Assembly (NCBI GenBank): GCA_965243415.1
Contig: OZ251549.1
Location: 4,216,001-4,280,000 of the forward strand
Length of the DNA stretch: 64,000 nucleotides
Direction: 5' to 3'
DNA from: G965204755 sp965243415
GTDB lineage: Bacteria; Acidobacteriota; Vicinamibacteria; Marinacidobacterales; Marinacidobacteraceae
Part shown: positions 35,461 to 43,380 of the stretch, piece after piece
Layout of the letters: every line of letters starts with the position of its first letter
Numbering within the stretch: position 1 is the stretch's first letter
Notes under the pieces: model-generated
Seen by the model: only the letters and a program-made list of their open reading frames with translations
Databases searched by the model: none
What the model was told of the DNA's origin: nothing
Translations under genes and position numbers: made by a program

Positions 35461-36894
35461 TCAGCCCCCCGGCAACTTCAGGGTCTCGTCCGGAGCCGGA
35501 AGCGCCGGCGCGGTGGCGGCGGGCGCTTCCGCATCCGGTGGAGGGGCCGCCGAGGATTCGCCGAGGAGTTCCGAGAGAGCCGCCTGGTGCGCGCGGTCCA
35601 CCCGATCCGTCGCCTGCCGGTATTCCTCGTCGAGTCGCCCCGCTTCGTCGTTCCCGGGAGGCCCCGCTTCCTCGTCCTCCCCGGAGACCGCGGCCCGGAG
35701 GACCGACAGCCCGGCGTCCGGCGCCGACCGGTGGGCGACCGGGGTTTCCCCGTCGGTCCGCGCCTGGTGATTGGCGTCCCGGTACTCGGCGACGAGCGCC
35801 CGGGCCACCCCGTCCAGTTGATCGAGATAGGCCGCGTAGTTCTTCTCGGCCGTTCGCCGCTGCCGCGCGAGCGTCCGCTCCTCGTTCGGCTGGCTCTTGC
35901 TGTCGTGCACCAGCCGCCGGAAGTCGTCGAGCGCGCGCTGCCGCACCTCGTTCAGATCGTCGGTCACCCGGCGAACCTCGTCGGCGTACTGCGAGGCCGC
36001 TTCCCGCTGCTGGCGATCCACCGCCCCGTACCCCGGATAGGCGTCGTCCATCTTCCGCCCGTCGAAGAAGGCGACCAGCGAGAAGAGGAGCCCGATGCCG
36101 AACAGGAGCCAGGACTCCGCGCCCTGCAGAGCGAACGGGGCTTCCCGCATCCGTTCGACGACCGCGGCGCCGGCGTCATCCACCAGCGCCCCGGAGACTT
36201 CCCGGAAATGGGCCACGCCCAGGTTCAGCGCGCCGGCGAACACCAGGTAGGAGATCGTGGAGAGTATGGCGAGGGTCTTCGGCCCCGGTTCCCCCTGCGC
36301 CAGACCGCGGCTCACCGGGCCGAAGAGCAGGAATGCCGGCAGCAGGTTCAGCGCGCTCACCCCGAAGGCGAGCGTATAGGCGCCGAGCAGGCCCAGTTCC
36401 TGTCCGACCGCCAGGAACGAGGCATTCGTCAACGACTCGATCACGAAGAGGACCGCGACCAGACCCCACTGCAGGAACTTCCTCCGGAAGTCGGGATACT
36501 GCGCCGCCCGGCGCAGTCGGTGCTGCTGCTTGAACTCCTGCAGTTCGTGTTTCCGCCGGTCCGCCGAGAAGCGCGCTTCCCGCAGCGCCGGGCCCTCGGT
36601 CTGCGCGATCTGCCGGACTTCGACCTCCGCATCCCGGAGCGCCCGGTTCAGATCCTGGCTCGGGGAAGCGCCGCGCAGTTGCCCCCGCCGGCCCTCGAGT
36701 TCTTCCAGGTAGTGCTGCAGCCGGGAGCGGGCGCTCTCCCCGAGGGCGACGATCTTCCGGCAGATCTGCCGCTCGGCGGGGTCCTCCGGCGCGTCGGCGG
36801 CGGGGACGCCGCGTTCGCCGGCGTCGAAGCCCTTCTCGTCCGGCTGGATCTCGGCGCGGAGGGCGTCGAGGTCGGGAGAGTCGAATTCGAGCAT
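35461..36894 (-). CDS. four-helix membrane protein with coiled coils, first gene of the membrane operon
   Basis: A 477-aa protein with an N-terminal helical domain (residues 40-135, including an EELEGRRGQL coiled coil), four membrane helices at about 141-160, 169-191, 207-228 and 261-278, then a long coiled coil (290-400) and a Pro/Ala-rich tail. No family recognised. The ATG at 36894 was chosen because the sequence upstream has a different, Arg/Pro-rich character. It heads the operon that continues with the VWA-like, MotA-like and MotB-like genes. The 296 bp upstream hold only a small run of GGCCGAA-type repeats near 37,015-37,055. Confidence 0.75.
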   Translation of the reverse strand: MLEFDSPDLDALRAEIQPDEKGFDAGERGVPAADAPEDPAERQICRKIVALGESARSRLQHYLEELEGRRGQLRGASPSQDLNRALRDAEVEVRQIAQTEGPALREARFSADRRKHELQEFKQQHRLRRAAQYPDFRRKFLQWGLVAVLFVIESLTNASFLAVGQELGLLGAYTLAFGVSALNLLPAFLLFGPVSRGLAQGEPGPKTLAILSTISYLVFAGALNLGVAHFREVSGALVDDAGAAVVERMREAPFALQGAESWLLFGIGLLFSLVAFFDGRKMDDAYPGYGAVDRQQREAASQYADEVRRVTDDLNEVRQRALDDFRRLVHDSKSQPNEERTLARQRRTAEKNYAAYLDQLDGVARALVAEYRDANHQARTDGETPVAHRSAPDAGLSVLRAAVSGEDEEAGPPGNDEAGRLDEEYRQATDRVDRAHQAALSELLGESSAAPPPDAEAPAATAPALPAPDETLKLPGG

Positions 36895-37190
36895 GAAGGC
36901 TGCTGCGTCCGTTTCGGAAACCGTCCGGCGAACGCCGGGCGCCCTCGGGGGGAAGCCGGCCGCTGTCGCGAGCGCTCCGCGCCGGGCCCGACCGCGAACG
37001 GGGCGCCCGACAGCCGAAAAAGGCCGAAGGCCCAAGGCCGAACGCCGAAAAATCGTGGGTCGGGTCGCCGACGACCGCCGGGGAGGAGCGCCCCGAGGCG
37101 GCGAAGCGCCTCCCGGCGAACCGGGGAGCGTAACAGCGGCCGCCCCCCGCGCCGCCGCGATCCCGGGGACGGAGCCTGCGGCCGGACGGG

Positions 37191-38087
37191 TCAGGCGAAG
37201 GGGTCGAAGCGGCCGTCGGCGGCGGTCCAGCCCCCGTCCACGAACAGCACCGAACCGGTGAGGTACCGCGCCGCCGGCGACAGCAGGAAGACCGCCGGGG
37301 CGGCGATCTCGCCGGCGCTGGCCCAGCGGCCGAGCAGGGTCTTGGCGGTGTAGGCGCGCTTCCAGTCGGGACGGGCTTCGATGGGCTTCGTCAGCGGCGT
37401 CTCCACCACCCCCGGCGCCAGGGCGTTCACGCGCACGCCGCTCCCGGCGAATTCGGCGGCGGCGGCGCGGGCCAACTGGACGATCCCGGCCTTCGTGGCG
37501 GCGTACACCCCCTGCCCGGGCTCGACCACGACCGAGCGGATGGAGGACAGCAGCACGATGCTGCCGCCGCCGGAGCGGGCCAGGCGCGGGCCGCCGACCC
37601 GGAGCGTCTCGAAGGTCCCGCGCAGGTTCAGCCCGACGACCCGGTCGAACTCGGCGGGGCTGGTCTCGGCGATCGGCTTCCGCACATTGATCCCCGGCGT
37701 GGCGACCAGCCCGGTGGGGCGGAACCCCTGCTCGTCGAGATGGGCGAAGAGCCCTTCCAGCGACTCCCCGGAGCGGAGGTCCACCTCCACCGCCAGAGCC
37801 GCCCCACCCCGTTCCGTTTCCCGTTCCCCTTCGTGTTCGTCGTCCCGCCCGCCGCCGGGTTCCCCACCCCGTTCGTCGATCGCCGCGGCCACCCGCTCCG
37901 CCGCCCGGAGGTCCCGGTCCGCGACCGCCACCCGCGCCCCGGAAGCGGCGGCGAGAAGCGCGGTGGCTTCCCCGATGCCGGAACCGCCGCCGATGACGAC
38001 GACCCCGGCCCCGGCGAGGGAGAACGGGTTCGCGGGCGCGGTCCCGCGGTCGGATTCGGTCAGGGATTCGGGTCGGGGCTCGGACAT
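37191..38087 (-). CDS. short-chain dehydrogenase/reductase
   Basis: A 298-aa classical SDR with an NAD(P)-binding GGGSGIGEA motif (about residues 33-41) and VADRD after the second strand, where the Asp favours NAD(H). The catalytic residues are Ser in LLSSIRS and the YAATK motif. NALAPGVVETPLT and GSVLFVDGGWTA close the fold. The NAG motif of the fourth strand is replaced by TPGIN. A 25-residue polar insert (GRDDEHEGERETERGG) lies between the second strand and the next helix, unlike other family members. Substrate unknown; the glucose-dehydrogenase-like tail is too general to decide. A GATAAT box ends 8 nt before the ATG. Confidence 0.88.
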   Translation of the reverse strand: MSEPRPESLTESDRGTAPANPFSLAGAGVVVIGGGSGIGEATALLAAASGARVAVADRDLRAAERVAAAIDERGGEPGGGRDDEHEGERETERGGAALAVEVDLRSGESLEGLFAHLDEQGFRPTGLVATPGINVRKPIAETSPAEFDRVVGLNLRGTFETLRVGGPRLARSGGGSIVLLSSIRSVVVEPGQGVYAATKAGIVQLARAAAAEFAGSGVRVNALAPGVVETPLTKPIEARPDWKRAYTAKTLLGRWASAGEIAAPAVFLLSPAARYLTGSVLFVDGGWTAADGRFDPFA

Positions 38088-38095
38088 GGCCGCGA

Positions 38096-38101
38096 ATTAT
38101 C
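38096..38101 (-). promoter_or_regulatory. -10 box GATAAT of the SDR gene
   Basis: Ends 8 nt before the ATG at 38087; a leaderless start is inferred. Confidence 0.4.
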
Positions 38102-38332
38102 GGAGACCCGCCCCGGCGGAGGCCCCGCCGGAACGCCGGGACTGCCCCGGAACCCCGACCGCGCCGCCGCCGCAGGCCCGGCGCCCCGGGAACCGGTCAG
38201 CCGCCCCGGCCGGCGAGGACCGGGAGCGGCGGGCGCGGTCGCGGCGCCGGCGGCGAGGCTACGATTTCGGCGCCCTCGCCAACCGAATGAAGGGAGCCGG
38301 GGGCAGCAGAGGGTCCGAACGGAGGTACCGGA

Positions 38333-38977
38333 ATGACCGTGGAAGAAAGCGCAACCGAGGCCGGCGCCCCGACCGTTTCGATCACGATTCGCGGCGTTCC
38401 TCTCGAGTTGCGGAACGAACTGGCCTCCCGCGCCGCCCTCGAAGGGAAGTCCATGCAGCGGTACCTGCTCACCCTGCTGGAGCGGACCGTCGCCCGTCCC
38501 TCCATGGCGGCACTGATGGAGAGCATTCGGAAGCGCGCGCAGGCTGCCGGAACCCGCCTCTCCATCGAAGCGATCCTGGGGACCCGCGACGGCGAACCCG
38601 AAGAACGCCGGGAAGCCGCGCGCCCCCGGTCGCCGGGGCCGGGGCGTCGGGCCCTCGATGAAACCCGGGCCCGTTTCCTCCCGGCGGGTTGCCGTACCGA
38701 CGGCATGGCTGTCGAAGCCGGTCCGATCACGATCCGCAGGGTTCCTCGGGAAGTACGGAACGAACTCGCCGCGCGCGCCACCCACGAAGGCCGGTCGCTG
38801 CAGCGGTACCTGTTCGCCCTTCTGCGCCGCACCGTCTCGTACTCCTCGCGGTCGCCGGCCACCGCCTGCCTTCCGAAGCAGGTCTGGCTGCAGCGGATCC
38901 GAGAGCGCAAGCGGGCCGCCGGAATCCGCATCTCCGTGGAGGAGATCCTGAACGCCCGCGACGCCGACCGACGGTGA
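38333..38977 (+). CDS. fused double FitA-like antitoxin (array copies 1 and 2)
   Basis: A 214-aa protein made of two ribbon-helix-helix antitoxins in one frame. Copy 1 (residues about 15-90) has VSITIRGVPLELRNELASRA, then RYLLTLLERTV. Copy 2 (about 125-214) has ITIRRVPREVRNELAARA and ends ILNARDADRR. Copy 1 lacks the usual DADRR-stop end: DGEPEERR replaces it and the frame runs on into copy 2, which keeps its own ATG at 38705 and could also be made alone. A good Shine-Dalgarno GGAGGT stands 6 nt before the ATG at 38333, with TACGAT further upstream. FitA-like proteins bind DNA and neutralise PIN toxins. No toxin gene follows. Confidence 0.8.
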   Translation: MTVEESATEAGAPTVSITIRGVPLELRNELASRAALEGKSMQRYLLTLLERTVARPSMAALMESIRKRAQAAGTRLSIEAILGTRDGEPEERREAARPRSPGPGRRALDETRARFLPAGCRTDGMAVEAGPITIRRVPREVRNELAARATHEGRSLQRYLFALLRRTVSYSSRSPATACLPKQVWLQRIRERKRAAGIRISVEEILNARDADRR

Positions 38978-39122
38978 CCATCCTCCCCTCCCCGACGGAC
39001 GCCTCGGCGCGCGCCTCGGGCCCTGGCTCCGCGTTTGCGGAAGGGGTCGTCCTCGCTGTCGCCGCCACCCCCGGACGCACCGTTCCCGCACCGGCGAACG
39101 GCCCGGCTGGGGTCAGGGCGCC

Positions 39123-39377
39123 ATGACCGGCAGGGACACCGGCACCGTCCGGATCACCATCCGCAGGGTTCCTCGCGAGGTGCGGAACGAACTCGCCTCC
39201 CGCGCGGCCCGCGAGGGCAAGTCCATGCAGCGGTACCTGTTGGACCTGCTGGAAGAGACCGTCGCCCGTCCCACCATGGCCGAACTGATGGAGCGCATAC
39301 GGAAGCGCAAGCGCGCCGCCGGGAGCCACGTCTCGGTGGCGGCCATCCTCGAGGCCCGCGACGCCGACCGACGGTGA
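39123..39377 (+). CDS. FitA-like antitoxin, array copy 3
   Basis: An 84-aa ribbon-helix-helix protein. The N-terminal VRITIRRVPREVRNELASRA forms the DNA-binding strand and first helix, KSMQRYLLDLLEETV the second, and the tail AAILEARDADRR should wrap the toxin. Its stop is embedded in CGACGGTGACCGTC, the same bases in which the complete pair at 40173 begins its toxin gene, but the sequence after it soon loses any PIN similarity. It is therefore an orphan antitoxin. No promoter box was found directly before the ATG. Confidence 0.8.
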   Translation: MTGRDTGTVRITIRRVPREVRNELASRAAREGKSMQRYLLDLLEETVARPTMAELMERIRKRKRAAGSHVSVAAILEARDADRR

Positions 39378-39471
39378 CCGTCACTCCTCCCTTCGACCGG
39401 CGCCTCGGCGCCGTCTCCGGGCCGGAACGCGGGTACCCACCTGGCGCCGGGGCCCGTTTCTTCAGCACGGG

Positions 39472-39477
39472 TACAGT
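39472..39477 (+). promoter_or_regulatory. -10 box TACAGT of antitoxin copy 4
   Basis: Ends 9 nt before the ATG at 39487; leaderless start inferred. Confidence 0.4.
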
Positions 39478-39486
39478 GCCGGTGGC

Positions 39487-39744
39487 ATGACCGAGAAAGA
39501 AAGCCCGAAGCCCGTTCGGATCACGATCCGCAAAGTGCCGGACGCGGTGCGGGACGAACTCGCTTCCCGCGCCACCCTCGAAGGGAAGTCGCTGCAGCGG
39601 TACCTGCTCGATCTGCTGGAACGGAGCGTGAGGTTCCCCACTCCGGCCATGGTGATGGCGGAGTTCCGAAAACGGAACCAGGCGGCGGGCGCCCGCGTCT
39701 CCGCGAAAGAGACCCCGAACGCCGGCGACCACGACCGACGGTGA
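39487..39744 (+). CDS. FitA-like antitoxin, array copy 4 (degenerating)
   Basis: An 85-aa ribbon-helix-helix antitoxin. VRITIRKVPDAVRDELASRA and KSLQRYLLDLLERSV are intact. The C-terminal toxin-binding tail has drifted (SAKETPNAGDHDRR against the SVEDILAARDADRR of the functional-looking copy), as expected if its toxin was lost. The stop is followed by GTGATCGTC, a remnant of a toxin start, and then by unrelated sequence. Confidence 0.78.
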   Translation: MTEKESPKPVRITIRKVPDAVRDELASRATLEGKSLQRYLLDLLERSVRFPTPAMVMAEFRKRNQAAGARVSAKETPNAGDHDRR

Positions 39745-39924
39745 TCGTCTCTCGTCTCCTCGACGGACACCCGGCGCCCGGTTTCCGGGTTCGCAGACCG
39801 GCGCCTCCACGGACATCGGCGGGGTCCGCGGCGCTGCCGGCGTTCGTCCGCAGGTCGGGACGGCAGGCGCGACCGGCGTCCGCGCTCGAAGGACGAGGTG
39901 CTGTCATTTCGAGTTCCACCCTGC

Positions 39925-39930
39925 CATAGT
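39925..39930 (+). promoter_or_regulatory. -10 box CATAGT of the complete toxin-antitoxin pair
   Basis: Ends 9 nt before the ATG at 39940; leaderless start inferred. Confidence 0.4.
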
Positions 39931-39939
39931 GAAGGCACC

Positions 39940-40176
39940 ATGGCCGTTCAGATCACGATCCGCGATGTTCCTCCCGAGACCCGGAACGAACTCGCTTCCC
40001 GCGCCGCCCTCGAAGGGAAGTCGCTGCAGAAGTACCTGCTCGCCCTGTTGGAACAGACCGTCGCCTACCCACCCAAGCAGGTGTTGCTGAAGAGCATCCG
40101 AGAGCGCAAGCGGGCTTCGGGGACGCGGGTCTCCGTCGAGGACATCCTGGCCGCGCGCGACGCCGACCGACGGTGA
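39940..40176 (+). CDS. FitA-like antitoxin, array copy 5, partner of the PIN toxin
   Basis: A 78-aa ribbon-helix-helix antitoxin: MAVQITIRDVPPETRNELASRA, then KSLQKYLLALLEQTV, then the tail RVSVEDILAARDADRR. Its TGA overlaps the GTG of the toxin gene (GTGA), so the two are translated in a coupled way. The complex is expected to bind its own promoter through the ribbon-helix-helix part and so repress the operon. It is the only one of five tandem antitoxin units that still has a toxin. Confidence 0.87.
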   Translation: MAVQITIRDVPPETRNELASRAALEGKSLQKYLLALLEQTVAYPPKQVLLKSIRERKRASGTRVSVEDILAARDADRR

Positions 40177-40586
40177 CCGTCCTCGACGCCTCGGTCCTCG
40201 TCTCCGCGTTGGCAAAGTGCGATGGCTACGGGGGGTGGGCCGAATCTGCATGGACCGGTGATGAAGCAGCCGCCCCCGAGTTCGCCGTCATCGAGGCCAC
40301 CAACGTTCTTCGTCGCCTGGAGTTGCGACGAGTGATCTCGGCAGCCGATGCGGAGCAGGCGCGGGTTGCCCTCCTGCGGATGAGCGTCCCGTTGTTTCCG
40401 TTCGCTCCATACGCGGAGCGGGTGTGGGAAATGCGGCATCGGCTGACGGCCTACGACGCCTGCTATGTGGCGCTGGCGGAGTCGTTCGGGGGCCGGCTGG
40501 CGACGCTCGACCGGCGGTTGGCGCGGACCGCCGGGGACTTCTGCGAGGTGATCAGTCCGGGGCCTCCGGGGGCGGCGGGCGGCTGA
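40173..40586 (+). CDS. PIN-domain toxin (VapC/FitB-like)
   Basis: A 137-aa PIN-fold ribonuclease. The acidic active-site residues are in MTVLDASVLV (Asp), AVIEATNVL (Glu), TAYDACYVALAE (Asp) and ATLDRRLART (Asp). Length is normal. It starts at a GTG overlapping the antitoxin stop. VapC toxins cut tRNA or rRNA and arrest growth when the antitoxin is degraded; the target here cannot be told. The last ten residues (PGPPGAAGG) are a GC-rich tail. Confidence 0.9.
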   Translation: MTVLDASVLVSALAKCDGYGGWAESAWTGDEAAAPEFAVIEATNVLRRLELRRVISAADAEQARVALLRMSVPLFPFAPYAERVWEMRHRLTAYDACYVALAESFGGRLATLDRRLARTAGDFCEVISPGPPGAAGG

Positions 40587-40642
40587 CCGGTTCCGACCGG
40601 GGCGCCCGCTCGGGAGCGTCGGTGGGCGAAGGGTGCGGGACC

Positions 40643-40661
40643 TCGGCCCGGACCGGGCCGA
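40643..40661. terminator. perfect inverted repeat between convergent genes
   Basis: TCGGCCCGGACCGGGCCGA is a perfect palindromic stem around one base, in the gap between the toxin gene and the convergent symporter gene. No T-run; terminator function is inferred. Confidence 0.4.
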
Positions 40662-40673
40662 AGCCGCCGGCGG

Positions 40674-42053
40674 TCAGCCCCCGCGGCGCCGGCCGAGAAA
40701 AGACGAGAGCGCCACCACCAGCGCGGAGACGCCGATTCCGGTCAGCGGGGGGGCTGCCGGCGGGACCTCCGGGAACGCGGACACGACCAGGAACGCGGAC
40801 ACGCCGGCGGCGGCGCCGAGGAGGATGGCCCGGCCCGAGGGGCGGAAGCGGTGGAGTCCGGCGAGGACCGGGACGAAGAGCGAGACGCCGAGGAGGGAGT
40901 AGAAGACGGTGAGCGACTCGATGACGCTGCCGGCGACGATCGCCAGGAGCGCGCCCAGCGCCCCCGCCCCCACCGCGGCGCGCCGGGCCGCGGCGAGCAC
41001 CGCCGCGTCGTCCGCCTCCGGGCGCAGGAAGCGCTGGTAGAAGTCCCGGGAGAGGGAAGTGGAGAGCATGAAGAGCACCGCGTCGGCGCTCGACACCTCC
41101 GCCGAGAAGAGCGCCGCCACCCCCAGGCAGCCCAGCCAGAGCGGCAGCGACTCGACGAGGAGCGTCGGCAGGGCGGCGTCCGGGCGGGCCAGGGCCGGAT
41201 GGAGGGCCGCGGCGGAGGCGCCGAGGAGCGGCGGCACGGCGGCGAAGGCCAGCAGGGCGACGCCGGCGGCGAGAAGGCCCCGGCGCACCGCGTTTTCGCT
41301 CCGGGCGCCGAACAACTTCTGCAGGATGCCCGGGGACACCAGGAAGGCCGGAACCAGCAGCGCGGTGTAGCCGAGGGCCAGCGAACCGCTGCTGAAGAGG
41401 TCCGTCGCCGCCGGGCCCAGCGCCTCCCGGAGCCCGGCGGCGCCCCCGGCGGCGCGGAGCGCGAAGGGGACGGCCAGCACCAGGCCGCCGAGCAGCACTC
41501 CCAGTTGGACCAGGTTCACCGAGGCGGCGCTCTGCAGGCCGCCGACGGCGAAGTAGGCGGTCATCACCGCGGTCGCCGCGGCCACCGCCGCCGGGAAGGG
41601 CAGCGCGGTCACCGACTCCACCAGCACCCCGGCGGCGAGCAACTGCGCCGCCAGCACGAAGAGGGTCGCCACCAGCAGGAGGCCGGTGAGCGCCGCCCGG
41701 GCGCCGACCCCGTAGCGGCGCTCCAGGAAGTCGCCGACCGTGCGCAGCCGCTCCGCCGAGGCCGCCCGCCACATCCGCGGACCCAGCCAGACCGCCAGCA
41801 GCAGGGTGCCCAGACCGGCGGCGCCCACCCAGAAGAAGGCGGCCAGCCCGTGCTCGAACCCCAGCGCCGCCGCGCCGATGGTGGAGCCGGCGCCGAGGTT
41901 CGCGGCGAGGACGGTGGCGAAGATCAGCCCGGCCGGGAGACGCCGCCCGGCCACGAAGAAGGCCTCCGCCGAACGGGCGCGCCGGGAGACGAACCAGCCG
42001 ACCCCGATCAGGACCGCCGAGTAGGAGGCGAGGACCAGCAGGTGCGGAGTCAT
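40674..42053 (-). CDS. sodium:solute symporter family transporter
   Basis: A 459-aa inner-membrane protein with about 13 hydrophobic helices, of the SSS (PutP/SGLT) family. FFVAGRRLPAGLIFATVLAANLGAGSTIGAAALGF is the helix 1-2 region with the family's broken first helix, and TAYFAVGGLQSAASVNLVQLGVLL is the well-conserved helix 4-5 region. EVSSADAVLFMLSTSLSRDFY matches the helix-8 Na+-binding segment, with Ser-rich SSAD. It should import a small organic solute with Na+; the substrate is not readable. The ATG at 42053 lacks a Shine-Dalgarno or TATA-like box. An open but low-complexity frame in the repeat region upstream ends in ATGA with this start, which may be chance. Confidence 0.9.
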   Translation of the reverse strand: MTPHLLVLASYSAVLIGVGWFVSRRARSAEAFFVAGRRLPAGLIFATVLAANLGAGSTIGAAALGFEHGLAAFFWVGAAGLGTLLLAVWLGPRMWRAASAERLRTVGDFLERRYGVGARAALTGLLLVATLFVLAAQLLAAGVLVESVTALPFPAAVAAATAVMTAYFAVGGLQSAASVNLVQLGVLLGGLVLAVPFALRAAGGAAGLREALGPAATDLFSSGSLALGYTALLVPAFLVSPGILQKLFGARSENAVRRGLLAAGVALLAFAAVPPLLGASAAALHPALARPDAALPTLLVESLPLWLGCLGVAALFSAEVSSADAVLFMLSTSLSRDFYQRFLRPEADDAAVLAAARRAAVGAGALGALLAIVAGSVIESLTVFYSLLGVSLFVPVLAGLHRFRPSGRAILLGAAAGVSAFLVVSAFPEVPPAAPPLTGIGVSALVVALSSFLGRRRGG

Positions 42054-42166
42054 CGCGAGTCGGTCCGCCGCCGCCGGCCGGCGCCGCCCGTCCTCCGGCT
42101 CACTCCTGCGGGAACGGCCCGCTCGGAGCGGAGGCCGCCGGCGCCGGGGTCGGCGGGCGCGGCAGC

Positions 42167-42214
42167 GATTCGGGGATTCGGGGATTCGGGGATTCGGGGA
42201 TTCGGGGATTCGGG
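42167..42214. repeat. six perfect tandem copies of GATTCGGG
   Basis: An 8-bp unit repeated six times without any mismatch, 114 bp upstream of the symporter start. No surrounding gene is clear. A perfect short tandem repeat can change copy number by slippage. Confidence 0.9.
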
Positions 42215-42268
42215 AGTTCCCTCGGTCCGGAACGGTCCGACGCGAGCGGAGGGGGCTTGCGTTTCCCC

Positions 42269-43045
42269 TTCGGGAGATGCCCCTGACGGAACCGGCCGCC
42301 CGGAGCGGTGGGCAGCGCCGGGGCCGGACGGAGAGCGGGGGCCGTTCGGGAAGCGTCCCTGCCGGAGCGGCCCGACCGGAGCGGCCCGACCGGAGCGGAA
42401 ACAGCCGCCGCCACGGACGAACGGCACGGTCATCGTTCGGGAAGTCACCCCGGCCGGAGCGGGCCCACCCGAAGCGGACCGCGGCAGCGCCGCGGCCGGC
42501 CGGCGCGGTCGCCCTCGGGAGGTCACGCCGGCCGGAGCGCTCCCCTCGGAACGGACCGCGCGGCGCGACGCACGGGCCGGCGCGCCCCCCGTTTCGCGAG
42601 GCGCTTCCTGCGGCAGCGGTTCACGCGGAGCGGACAGCGCCGGGCGCTGCGGCCGGCCGCGCTCGCCGTCCGGGGAATGTCCCTGGCAGAGCGGCTCACG
42701 CGGAGCGGTCGACGCCGGGCGCCGCGGGCGGCCAGTGCCGTCGCCGTTCGGGAAGCATCCCGCCGAAGCAGTCCACCGGGAGGGGGCGAAGGGCGCCGGG
42801 ATCGCGTCGATTCGAGAGGTCGCGCCGGTCGGAGCGGTTCGCGCGGGACGGGGAGCACCGGCGCCACGGGCGGACCGATCGGTCGGCGTTCGGGAAGTCG
42901 CGCCGGCCGGAGCGGGCCACTCGGAGCGAACGAGGCCCGGCGCCCCGGCCGGACGGAGAGCGGGGGCCGGGCGGGAAGCGCCCCCGGCCGGAGCGGCTCG
43001 CACGGAGAGGACGGGCGTCGGCGCGGAGCGACCGCCCGATGGCGC
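42269..43045. repeat. array of about ten degenerate 78-bp repeats
   Basis: A motif like TTCGGGAAG-N6-CCGGCCGGAGCGG, often followed by CAC-N-CGGAGCGG, recurs at about 42269, 42345, 42436, 42515, 42592, 42669, 42747, 42811, 42889 and 42968, so the period is 64-91 bp, mostly 76-79. Units differ in perhaps a quarter of positions. Long frames are open on both strands, but they are Arg/Pro/Gly-rich and show no family-like sequence. Beyond the array (43046-43380) I see only GC-rich sequence without a gene. Confidence 0.7.
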
Positions 43046-43380
43046 TCTCCGCCGGGTCGGGGGGAGCGGGGGGCACGGAGCGGGGGCTGCGGGCGCGACA
43101 GGCGGGCGCGACAGGGGGCCCGGCCCGGTCGGCTCGGACTCGCGCGGCTCCGGTGGGGAGAACACCGCCCGGCTCCGGTGGACGCCGGCGGGGGCGGGCC
43201 GGTCGGGAGCGCGCCCCGGGGCAGCGGGCGGGGAGGGCTCTCGACCGGGCGGAGGCGCGGGCCCGTGGATCCGGTTCGGCGGCTACCGGGGCCCGGGGCG
43301 CCCGACCGGGAGGCGCCTCAGCGGGAGGCGCCCCGGCGGGCCGCCGTCAGCCGGGCGGCTCGGGTTCGTCATTCGGGTCG

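Noticed and set aside
42050..43165. A 371-aa minus-strand frame through the 78-bp repeats, ending in ATGA with the symporter start
   Set aside because: Arg/Pro/Ala-rich with no family-like sequence, and frames are open on the other strand too. Kept only as a remark.
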